Origin: Fasciolopsis buskii
Taxonomy: Eukaryota > Platyhelminthes > Trematoda > Plagiorchiida > Fasciolidae
Direction: 5' to 3'
Assembly (NCBI GenBank): GCA_008360955.1
Contig: LUCM01004935.1
Span: 244,365 to 308,364 of the forward strand
DNA: 64,000 nt
Positions 49,102-60,283 of the stretch are shown here, one piece after another. The notes under the pieces were generated by a model, which saw nothing but the letters and a program-made list of their open reading frames with translations, had not been told where the DNA came from and made no database searches. The position numbers were made by a program, and so were the translations under genes. Position 1 is the first letter of the stretch. Each line of letters starts with the position of its first letter.

Positions 49102-52100
49102 TTGCAGGCAGTTGATTCCTAACGAGGATGATGCATGCGTACAGTAGCTTAATGGTTTTCATTCGTGAGTTGGATGTTTTGCTGCAGATAATGCTTACCG
49201 TGCAGAAGACGACACATTTCTTTCAAATTTTTGCACCATATTATAATGGAAATCCGGAATTTTCACGTTTATCATATTTCACTGTATTACTCATTAAGTA
49301 AGAAGAATGATCATATAGCTTGTGAAGTAATTGTACGCAATTTACGGTAACACCTTTGTGCAAGATTCAGCAGTTGCTCACTATTGTAGATGAAATATTC
49401 TGTTAGTGATTTCGATCTCGAGGCTGGAATGAAGGCATCAGACGAATCCAACCACCGCTATTCAACAAGAAAAATTAGAAAACAGTGAACATTTATCCTC
49501 AAACTTTTCGTGGCGACTTAGAGATCTCGGAGTAACTTGGTTCCTTTCATACTCGAAGTCGTTCAGTTGATGGGATTCAGGAGCGTCTGGGACATTCTTA
49601 ATAAACTTAAGTAAAACAATCTCTAAGGGTTTGGTTTGATGAATTGTCATGTCCACTATCCTAATCAGATGTCAGTCCTACTGCTGCGCCATTCCGCCGG
49701 TCACTTCAGCTGATTACCTGAACAGAATATCACATGAGAAAGCGTCTCAGTAACAATGAGTCGATTTAACCAACGACATGACCGGTCAGTGAACTTTTTG
49801 TCTGTTCGATTTGATTTTTCTCACTAGATTTATTGGTAATTGGAGGTCGCAGCCGGGACGGAATTAGAACAAACGTTTTTTTCGCTTGTTTGCGTTTTTT
49901 TTAAAGTGATTGATAATGAGCTTTAATAAATGGAAATTGTACCGTCAAATTTCGAATTGTTTTCACTCTTCTTTTTGCCGCATGAAGCTCTATCAACATA
50001 GCACGATCCCTCGATCGACACGGTGCAGCTACTTAAGTGGAATCCCAATTACGCTTATCTACAGTTGTCCGATGAACGGGAGGACATGACGCCGATAAGC
50101 CATTTGGCACATAGTGGTCAGATTTCAGACCAAACGGTTACTGATCATTCCGAAACAAGCAATACACCAGCCTCTAACCTCAAACATCAACACATAATAA
50201 ACACCGTCTTAAATAGACGGATCGCATTGTTACCTCATCCCCTTCTGCATCAATTACAGATGTGCAAACCAACAAATCTGACATACGTCCCTTAGCAAAG
50301 GTATAACAACGCGTTATTCCAGACTATCTGAGAAACAGGGAAGTTTAAAACAATTCTTTTGAAAATAAGCGATCATTCATCCCATTCGTCCAAGGGGGTG
50401 ATTGTCATGTTCAAGTTTTTGTAGCTGCTGATCTGATATTTTCTAAATCATTTTCTTTTATTCTTTTTCAACTCTCACTTTTTCATTGTCAACTGAATAA
50501 AACCTAAAATCTGGGCATTTGTCTTCTAGCTGTCAAAATGTTTCTCTTGAATAAGGTATATGACATTGATGAAGAGATTTTACAAGGCGACGTTTTACGG
50601 TGTTACTTGCGGCTCGCATTTGACGGAACTATGTATCTTTACTACAACAGCTGCCGAGGAAATAAATGGAGAAGTTCACTAGGAGTTACTATTCTCCGTC
50701 ATATCGAATATCGAAAAAGGATAGTGACCAGCGATAAGTTGGAAATACCCTCAGTTCTTTGTTCATCTTGAAGAAACTGGGACTACAACCTGATAGATTA
50801 CTATGTAGTGATGTTCGATTAGTGATCAACATCATCTTTACACAGTTCCATTCTGGATTGATTGTTCAGTGGTCACTTGGATGTGGGTGGATAAGGTCTT
50901 CTTCTGGAATGATATTTCGGTGGTCGCAACTGGTCAGGGAAATGTGTATCATAGCTGAAAGCTGTGGCACAGCTTTGAGTACGGTCAGTTTCAAAACCAA
51001 CCATTAGAACCCATATCCTGAAAGCTAAGTAACCTGGGAATGGGTTTATCGGAGTTCCATGGTCCATTCTTGAACCAGTTCCAGAAACACTTATGTAGTG
51101 ACTGATGGGCAACAAGCCAAGTTAAAAAGGGTTTTTATTACTGTCCTTGTTCCAATTATTGCTTACTGAGATGTACTGAGCATAGAAACGTCCCTTCCCC
51201 TAAAGTCTTTAGCTCCACGGGAATACGCGTCAACACTAATTGATACAATAGTTATTCGAATCTTATGAATAGTTTTGCTGTAGGAAAACGATGTACACAT
51301 TCATATATTCCAATAGTTTGTACGTCCACTACTGGGAGTATAACGACCTTTGTCATTCGTGGGATGTTGTCTATCAGTCTTTCGACCAATATTACTAGTA
51401 CTTCATTCTAAACTTTTGTCTCGACAATTTCTAAACTCTAATGACTTAAAAGTTGCTTATTACGGGAACATTTTATCGAAAGGCGCAGCGTGTTCCCACA
51501 TGGGTTCAAATTCGGGGGACCAGATAAGCATGAGTGAGATCTCATCCTATCATTAATCTGGTATCGATTCTCTTTCGATGGGACGTGTGCAGTCATTATG
51601 GGCTGAATTGCTCATTCTTATCATTCATCTAACTTCCCTTCCAGAGCTCTTCCTTAATCAACCACTATCAGGATAAGATACATAATCTTCGTCGAGTTAG
51701 CACCATGAATCCGTCTTCTCAAACTTCTGTCAACGTTATATGTTTAGGTCGGGGATCGCAGGGGTACTCCAATTTTTCGTATACCTTTGGCCTAGGGTGA
51801 GTTTATTTTTACCTCCAAATCTATTAGTTCTTGTTGTTACTGGTCCAGGTTTATCGTAACTACTTGGGAAGAAGCACGATAACCACTTACGACAATATGC
51901 AATGGCATTCGGGGAAATCTACCACTTCATTGAAAAAGGCGGGGGGAGAGAAATAGTTTGTCACCATATATATAAACCGTTGAGTTTCCGACAAAATGTA
52001 TTAAGCCAATTCCTATTCGCTAAGATTTTCATACTCATTACTCGTTTGGTCAAATTCCCTACTAACTTACTGTTTATGCACTTTGATTGAGTGGGCGTTT

Positions 52101-54230
52101 GTTTGGGAGGAGGAAGAGATATACCCTCTGGATATAAACTTTACGAGGCCACGAAACTCAATGTTTACAGAAGGATACTTTCGTTTCAAGCCAGTCTTCC
52201 TCTTAAGTCATACATAAATCCGATCGGCAGCCCGAATGGTATCCATTTGGTTGGGATCTGGGATGCAGCAGAATAATTAAATAGAGACTCTCCGTGCAAC
52301 TTGCTCCACTTACCGTGAAACTCAGTCGCCTTCAGACAATTGCCGACTGTGCCAAACTGCCAAGTGTGATTGGTTTATGGAATCTAGGTCAGAGTATTAC
52401 CGAACTACGCATGTCGGTTTCGGAGGAGACCAGTTCGCTTGTCCTCTGCTTTGACCGTTTCCTCGTTGGTGATCTCGCATATGCTCCATAGGATAACAAT
52501 TAGGTTCATCCTCTCAGTATACAACCGGACTTGTCCAAGCCTAACATGAAGGACATTGACGGTGATAGAGAGTTTCTATGCCCCACCGAAGTCGCGCATC
52601 AGTGAGTAGAAAGTCTCTTCTACTGGGCCATGACAAGGCTGCTGCCGACCTTGCTGAACTACAGCTGTTCTGCCAGTTTCAAGGGTATCGGGAACGGGCA
52701 AGAATGCACCGGAGTCTGCCTGTCAGAATAATGGTTGGTTTCGAAGGGAATGTTTGCAACGGCATGCAACTCCCGCTCAAATTCGAATTCGCTCGGCAAA
52801 GCTAAACTGTTGCTTTTAAATGGATTACACTACTCATGAATAGTTAAATCGTAATGATTTAAATGATGCATGTTAATCGCAAGCGGTTGCAGTGTGAAGT
52901 AAATTGGGTAAGGCTTTACGGTGGTTTTTTTAAATCATTCGCTGATTTTGCGGAGTAGAAGTTGGATGAAGCTAAGGATGTATCAGAAAGGAGATAATCA
53001 TTGCGTCCCAGGTAATTTCAAGTATTTATTATTGGAAACCAACCACATTTATTTAGGCCTGGACGCTAAAGGACGCTCTAGTTAAGTACTTCATTTTGTA
53101 CATTTCAGACCGGAGTAAATTGACCCGTTTTAGCTATATGAAGTTGGATAGCTAGATGGGACACTGAATTCTAGGTTTAATATTTGCTTCAGCAAAATAG
53201 CACCGAAACATAATATATAACTATATCCACAATGGAGAGAGATTACGTATTCATATTCATGGTTCTCTGTTTGAAAATTGGCACATCCCGACATGAATCT
53301 CGACAGATTTGAAGTCACTTTCGAATTAACTAAAGGAATCTGAAACAATGCATTGTGTAAGTGAGATAAGCAAGAAAAGATGTCACGGTAATAATTTGAT
53401 AAACCCAAGTGTACTCATTAGCCGGAAAATAGCAGCAATAACATTGACAGTATATTTGTTCCGTTTGCGTCTGAATTCACGCTGCGGTACCGTTCCTGCA
53501 CAGTTCCTGTCATGATCCCACTGGATGAACATGATGAATTAACAATATGAATCTGTCTTACAACTTCTGGCACTTTCACGTGGTACTGTGAAAAGGAAAT
53601 TTTACTCTGTATACCACAATCGCAATACTTTCAAAACATGTCGACTGTAAAACTGCATGTACAAACTCACTAGGCTTCTATTTGGACCTCATCTTCTAGT
53701 CATCCAGAAACGGGTAGTTTGAAGAAATCAAAATATCGTAGTCGTTGGCTCCAGGTATTTCAGTCAGTTCTATGAATTCCACTTCAAACCCAACTTTGCT
53801 TAATCAAACACGAACTGTCAGCTGATCTCTGGTTCGTTAATACAACTCATTTTCTGCTTGTAGCTCACAGTCACTCATGAGTGGTATGTGGGATTGGTGT
53901 TTTCTGTGCTCGACTGACTATGCACAAACCTCAAATCATCGGGTTGACTTCACACTCGGATTTCGCCCTGGGTGCGATGGAGGACATGCATCTCTTTCAT
54001 TCGTCAAAACCAAAATGAATTCTAATCATGTTCCGGCCATAGCACACCGACCGATGGCCTCCAGTCATTCAAAACTGTTGCTGCTAAGTGATCTCTGACC
54101 GAGGTAAATACTAATGACGGCCTCCGATATATTTGGTTTAGACGCCTATCATCTACCTTCCCGAGACCATTTTCACCGACTGAACAGGAACGAGAGAAAC
54201 ATTATGGCTATTAGTCTACGAATTTTTGCA
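49102..54230. other. Unassigned DNA with scattered open frames
   Basis: No family is recognised. Frames at 50023-50295, 50538-50771, 52294-52491 and 52578-52805 (plus) are moderately GC-rich and could include exons. The ATG at 50538 is preceded by a plausible acceptor, CTTCTAG. The last two frames look like fragments of one degraded coding unit. None is strong enough to call. Confidence 0.3.
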
Positions 54231-54231
54231 G

Positions 54232-54513
54232 GAATATGAAAATGCCAGCTTCGCTATCAGCTTTCTGAAGTTGGGATCAGTTGATGAGACCTTTCTTTGG
54301 CTAAGAAACCATAGGATGCGACAAAGAATGGTAGTCCGTGGTACAAATGACGTACAGCATATCAACCGTGCTTCGGTACAACATGAAACCAAAAGCAGAC
54401 CCCCAAATCAAACAAATCTGTCTGTTAAAAATAATCCACTGCGAGCGAAAAAGTTTCCTATGGCTAGGTTTTACGCCAAATCTGGGCAGAACACCATTAC
54501 CAATTTTGTATAG
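54232..54513 (+). CDS. Candidate exon of an unknown gene
   Basis: A strong acceptor (ATTTTTGCAG) is followed by an open frame EYENASFAISFLKLGSVDE, then TFLWLRNHRMRQRMVV, which looks coding. The quality falls after about 54340, so a donor probably lies there (several GT sites), and the remainder to the stop at 54511-54513 is likely intron. I recognise no domain. Confidence 0.3.
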   Translation, partial: EYENASFAISFLKLGSVDETFLWLRNHRMRQRMVVRGTNDVQHINRASVQHETKSRPPNQTNLSVKNNPLRAKKFPMARFYAKSGQNTITNFV

Positions 54514-55439
54514 TATTTCTCTTGCAGTAAAAGAAAAACCTTATGGGAAACGAAACAAAACGCACCCGGGATGTTATTTATTCTACTCCCAAATACCTTT
54601 GAAAATGAAAAATGATGGTACCGATTCCATTAGCTGCTACGGTCCGAAATCCTAGCATACGTTTCTGGGACTGGGCCTTTTAAAAGTCTTTATTAATCCC
54701 TGGGTTTCTAAAAGCCATCTGTTAGATATTTCTTTACAAGTTCTTATGTTTTCGGCGCATACTATGCTTGAAATTCTCTGTATATTCTGTGGATAATTGA
54801 GTTTGAGGATTAACCACCCGTTGTGGTAATGTATTGTGAGGAATGTGAAAGTTATTGATTTTTTGATTTCACCATGTTTAATTCTCGGGATCTGATTCGA
54901 ACCTATCAATCTTGAGAGCTGCACGACTGCGCGAGTGATTATGAATCAAATTTCCAACCCGGTCAGAAGAATAGCCAGAGTTGCTAAAAGTGAGATCAGA
55001 ATTTAGCCTGTTCTTTGCTGTAGGTGCTCATTCGTGCATCTGAAATGCCCCTCTACGAAATACGGAACGATTCTGACCGGAATACCCAACGGTAACATAA
55101 TCAAGATACAAGACCAGAATGAGGATTGTGAATATATACATGTCAGAGACGGCGAATTCTGATTCGGGCATGTACTTTGTCGGTGATAAAGCGGGAGGAT
55201 GAAAATGTAAATCTAAGCTATACTTTCTTGCGATCAACAACATTTGAAGGAGCCTGAACTTCCGTGATGTGACGTGTTCACTCGTCTGTATGTGGTTAAA
55301 CACCATGGTTTCGGAAGGAAGTTAGCGCATGCTTGCATTTGTCACCAACGGCCGGTGTGCTTGCCTTACTGGCTTTTCAATAATGCCAATTTGCTTACTA
55401 GGTAACTCCGCAGTAGTGTGCTTATCATGAAGAATCTTA

Positions 55440-55612
55440 TATCATGTACTTTATGAAATGATAGTATACATCATTTTGCAGGAGTGGCACCGCAGCCGAC
55501 ACAGGGCCGCCAAGTAGGGCAGTTGACCGGCGGTGGGCGGATTCAAACTCAATCCCTTCACGTCTAAACGCCACAGCCTTACCCGCTTGGCCACCTAAAG
55601 GAGTCGGCCGCT
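55440..55612 (-). repeat. tRNA-Ser/Leu-derived SINE
   Basis: On the minus strand, TGGCCAAGCGGGTAAGGC (A box at 55593-55583, an exact fit to TRGCNNARYGG) is followed 34 bp later by AGTTTGAATCC (B box at 55549-55539). An anticodon-arm-like GGCGTTTAGACG lies between them. This is the layout of a class II tRNA promoter. The following CACCGCCGG and the tail ending near ATGATGTATACTATCATTTC are not tRNA. RNA polymerase III would transcribe such elements, which depend on a LINE for movement. The tail also occurs at 22.3 kb. Confidence 0.75.
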
Positions 55613-58600
55613 TCTTCATCCGACAACAGGAAGGCCACGGTAAAGGCAACAACAGCCCATATCTCTTTGATTCATTCGTACAAGAGAGGTACTTCTGTTC
55701 GCACGAAACAAGTGAATACTCAGATTTCATGGTTGCGAACGTCAGCTGGGCAGCTGAGTTTTCTTTGCAAACGATTTCGCTCTTCTTGTAAAAACCCCAT
55801 GCAAAACAAACGCTCGGATCGGCCGGATTTACTAACCAGTTTGGTTACTACCAAGGGCTGTGGTTTAGTATCCTTGCCGTGTAATTCAGAAGTCAAGTCG
55901 CGCTGTTTGCGACCCATACTCGATTAGCTTATCATAATGCACGTCTCCTCCAGCATGCACTCACTCTTAATACGATACCGATTTTTGATGTCTGGGTCGA
56001 TTTCATCCAGGGAGCCAATTTACAAGGGATTTGGGTGTGGTTGGAAAATGCATTTCAGTCGTAAATGAAGACGGCGTACGTGTGACAGACGGAGCCTAGC
56101 CTTAATCAGGATTTGTCTTCTCGCTTCAAAACAACAGTAGAAGAAAGAATCCGGTATATGTGTTTGTAAAAAGAAGAAACGGTTGAAAGGATTTGACTGG
56201 CAACGAAAGTCATCGGAAAGCAATGAATGGGTCTGGGGAGTCGGAGCCGATCATTTTTCATCAATTTCATTAATAGAATTTTGCGACCCATAAGCAAGTC
56301 AGTTGTTAGGTTTTCGGTCCCTAAGTAAGTGGCGGATGTGTGAGAATATACTAAGAGCGAGATGGCTCACCTTTTCTAAGAAACTGGGTAATATTGAATG
56401 AGAAGCTATATGAATGCTTTCAAGCAGACTTGTAACTGGGTTACACACATGACATTCCCAGAAACTCCGGGAGTCCGGTCGTGCTCATGCTTAATCTAAG
56501 CACTGGAGTGATTTGACAAATAGCTTACTTTCTGTTTTTAGGCGCTACCAAACCAGGTTATAAAACTATTCATGAGGGCAAGGCAATGCACGTCTTCAAA
56601 TGGGCAAATCCATGACTCTACTCAACCAGACGGAGCTAAGTGGTCAGTATTTGATAGGATAATCAGACCGATCGCCTAGGGTAAAACATTGGCGGTTAAA
56701 GGCATTGACCGAGGAGATAAAAACCTCCGCAACAGGGATAGATTATGTGGTAGGTTAAGTCTATTCGCACAATCAACATTCTATTCGACTTGTCCTTTAC
56801 AACAAGATTGTTGCGTATACTGATTGCTGTTCCTCCTAATGCTTCAGCATGGTAGTGGAGAACACATCGCACTATCCAAGATGGATGCTTGCTTTTAGTA
56901 TCCTACTGGTGCTAATTAACCATCCCCAGCAGCCTCTTTCGTGGAGGTCCTACCCCCTAACTTCTCAAGGCGGAGCCGTCATCAACCAACTGTGAGGGCG
57001 AAACAGAATACTAGTTTCTCTCCCGAACTGGTCGACTCTTGGTAGTCTATGTACGGGGTTGGCTAAATCCTGATTACAAAACAACTACGAGACGCATCTT
57101 TTCGTTGTCTTGTAAATTAGAGTATTTGGTCGAACTTTCCAAGTCGCATTTCACAGGCTGATTAGAATTGGACAGCTATATGACATGACCCGCATAAGTG
57201 AAACCTAGACTGTGATGCATATACGGTGACACCAAGGTAGAGCAAGGAAGATTTGAAGTGAATGTGGTGTACTCTGCCCAACACTCTTGTTTGTCGTCGC
57301 CTTTTGTGGCTTGTTACCTCATTTCGGCATGGTTCTGAAAGCACTTGGTTATTTGTGTCATAAATATAATAACTGTCGCAGGTTGGAAAGATTAGAGCAG
57401 TGAACTGTTGTGGTTTCCGTGGTTCATGTGAAAACAAAGGCGGATTTTGATTTATTTCACCTTATCATGGCCATTGTGTCATAACATGACATTCCGACAT
57501 TTCAAAAGATTTTCCCATGAACCAAAGTAGAGCTAATGGTGACAATATTTTCGGTAAACTATCTGTGGAAGATTTGCGTAGACCAATTTTACGTGAATCA
57601 TTGGTTTTATTGAGTAACTGATCATTTTGACTCATATTCATGCACAAGCGTACAAACCTGTACTTTGGCCGATCCGAATTCACTAACGTGATTATTTGCT
57701 CGCCTGCCGCATTGGTGTGGAGCACCGCGTGCACAAGTTTTACGCCAGCCAAAGCATGTGTTTGAACGGTTGGTCATGGATTCAGTTGCTTCATACTGTT
57801 CTGTCCTTGCTATGAATGGTTATATGCTGTTAATAAAAACAGTTAGTCATAGCGTACAAAACAAAGCCAATTTGGACAATTCAGCATTAATGAAAAAATC
57901 AAGCTGACTTCACATGTTCTGGCTGCCACTTGGTCTCAATTAGTCGATCTACCCCAGAATTTTAAGAGGAATCGAACCAGGACAGTCTGCCAGAGACATT
58001 CAGTGTAGAGGGCTGAATACGTCTCAGTGCATTGGATTATTTCTTTTTGAACTGTTCGTGATGTTGGAGAAAGGGGAAAAGGCACTTTGTCGCATCAGTG
58101 ACAGAAATTGCCTGACTCCTTCCTTCTTCAAGAAATTGAATGAATGATCAGATTTTATACTTATTTTCAATTCATTTCTTATCATGTCAAAATAGTTTCG
58201 TTTCCCCCTTCCAAATGGAGCTCTTAATTCTAGTCCGAATGAATATCTACATAGGTGGTCTGATTGAACCAATATTTGGCTTGTCTTTGTTGTATCGATC
58301 GCCCGATCATTCACTTGTGCGTTTCGTGATATGATGCTGTGAATAAACCAGATTTGTTGCTCCGGCCTTGAATGTGTTACAAATCCATCCGCGGAAGGAT
58401 AATTGGAGACACTCATTGAAATGACTCGGTGTTTTCTGGGAGATTGAGGCGGGGGGGGGGAGGATGAACGAATGGAGTTGAACCTGTCAGCCAGGTGTTA
58501 CTAGTCACACTGAAAGCAGGCAGACGGCAGAGTGGATGAAATCGCGTAGTAATCACTGAATGTCTTTCCATGTAGGAATTGATATCGGGGCCTGCAGTGT

Positions 58601-59110
58601 GGCCAGACTAATGCAACTACTGCCAACAGTGGTATCAAATATTTCTTTAAACAAGAAATCAGGTATTTCTATGAAACAACTGATCAGTTAAGGCAAGACG
58701 TTCCGAATTTAAGAAAATCAATCAATCCTTCGAATAAAAGACGACGATACAGTCTGTGGCTTGAATCCTGGAAGAAGTTGAGTGTCAGTTTACGAATGAT
58801 TTTATGGTTTTACGGTTTCAAAGTTGACATTTTGATCATTTGTCTGGATAACACTGATGTTGTGAAATAGGTCAGCTTACGAAAATGCGTGGGGCCACAT
58901 TATTAACTTGGTAAGTTCCGAATTAGATAGCCTAGTCCACATCCTCGTGTAAAATCAGTAGTGGATGATTAGGCAGCTTCCACCAATGGCTTTATCTATG
59001 ACTCAAATTTTTGTCCTGAAACAGACCAACTTTTTGTTTACAAATATTGGGTTGTAGTTCCAAGTGGCTTCAAAAGTTTTGAAAAGTTATAATAATATCT
59101 GTGTTTTCAG
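55613..59110. other. Unassigned DNA
   Basis: No family is recognised. The minus-strand frame 57752-57465 starts with coding-like sequence (AGVKLVHAVLHTNAAGEQII) and could hold an exon ending near 57650, where ACAG is followed by GTTTGT. The minus-strand frame 58416-58024 (130 codons) is unassigned. A run of G lies near 58452. Confidence 0.3.
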
Positions 59111-59255
59111 TAGCACGTTCCGCACACGGGTAGACGGGAAAATTACCCGTGAGGCACAAGATCGATTTCGCGAAAATTGCGCTTGTCAGCTACGTGTACG
59201 CGATGTTCTTGTGCATAATCATCAGCACATTTTACACTGCTTTATTAAGTGTTAA
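59111..59255 (+). CDS. Candidate exon of an unknown gene
   Basis: An acceptor (GTGTTTTCAG) is followed by the open frame STFRTRVDGKITREAQDRFR, then ENCACQLRVRDVLVHNHQ, to a TAA stop. The GC content and charged-residue pattern are coding-like and unlike the surrounding DNA. If real, it could be a terminal exon. I recognise no domain. Confidence 0.35.
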
Positions 59256-60171
59256 CTATTTTTTAATTGTATAACGAAAGTGCAGTGAGTGTGGATGGAG
59301 TTTGAGGCCCAAGAGATGGTGCTGGACGAGTTGCTGAAGCAGCAACGGAGAGCCTCAAGCCCCATAGTATGGCCTGATGACCATTTGACTGACCACTTAT
59401 TTAACAGAAGCCACTTGATGCGTGTAACAACTAATATAGGACACCGAATGAATGAGTGCAGTTGGAGTCAGTTACAGTAATCTACCATTTGGTTTGTCAC
59501 TATCATAGATAACAAACTGGAATGAGAAATCTCAGTTAGGCGATTTAGAGAGCCCACCTTCAATTTGTTGTAAAGCCTACTTGGTGCCCATGATTTAGTG
59601 ACAACGTAGCTTCAATCTTCAGAGGACAGGAAATTTTTGCAAGTCACTCCGCGCGATAGCCCAACTATGCCGTCAGAGAGTTTGGTTTAGGCAAAAATAA
59701 AACAGTGAAATATTTTAAATCCATGGTAACAGTCGGACAACTAGAACTATTGATTGACGTCAATACTGAGGAGGCAGTAAACTAAACTGAAATTGAATGT
59801 GTTCAACTAACCCCTGTGGGTGCGTACACGTATGCTCGGGATAAGTCACGCTAAATCTAGTCACCCACCAGCTGACAGACGAGAAAACTTTGAGCCATCG
59901 GGAAGCGACTGCCTACACACTATTTCAATCCCAGTAATATAGAAAGCGAGAGAGTGAACACATCAAAATTCAAGGAATTCCCTTGAGGTTGGCCAATAAC
60001 AAGTGGAAAGCGTAAGCAACCAATCATGTGCCAACATATCAGCAACATGCACCTATTCAAGTGGTATTTATTTCTCATGTGGTCTACCAATGGATTTACA
60101 AAGTGCGAGTTAAAAACCGTAGATGATATTTCGAAGGGTGAATTCACAGTAAGGTTAAACATAATCAGATT

Positions 60172-60283
60172 TTACAATCAAATTTGATTGTAAAACTTGC
60201 CTTGAGAAAGACTACCCACGGTAGTCGAAACGTTGGCGCATTACATCTACCAACAACGCTGTGTTATTAATATTATATCATTC
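60172..60283 (+). mobile_element. ~112-bp hammerhead-like insertion with 13-bp target-site duplication
   Basis: The insertion is flanked by exact direct repeats ACATAATCAGATT (60159-60171 and 60284-60296). Its body contains CTTGAGA, then a perfect 7-bp hairpin GACTACC-CAC-GGTAGTC (60210-60226), then GAAACGTTGG. This is the arrangement of a hammerhead with the CUGAUGA half altered. The body matches 29208-29312. Its left end carries an inverted copy of its own start, giving a 26-bp perfect palindrome (60170-60195). It encodes nothing. It is probably a truncated Penelope-like or similar retroelement end moved by target-primed reverse transcription. Confidence 0.7.

Noticed and set aside
55530..55612. 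Intact tRNA-Ser or tRNA-Leu gene
   Set aside because: The A and B boxes are good, but the acceptor stem does not pair and the sequence runs into a non-tRNA tail; a SINE is the better explanation.
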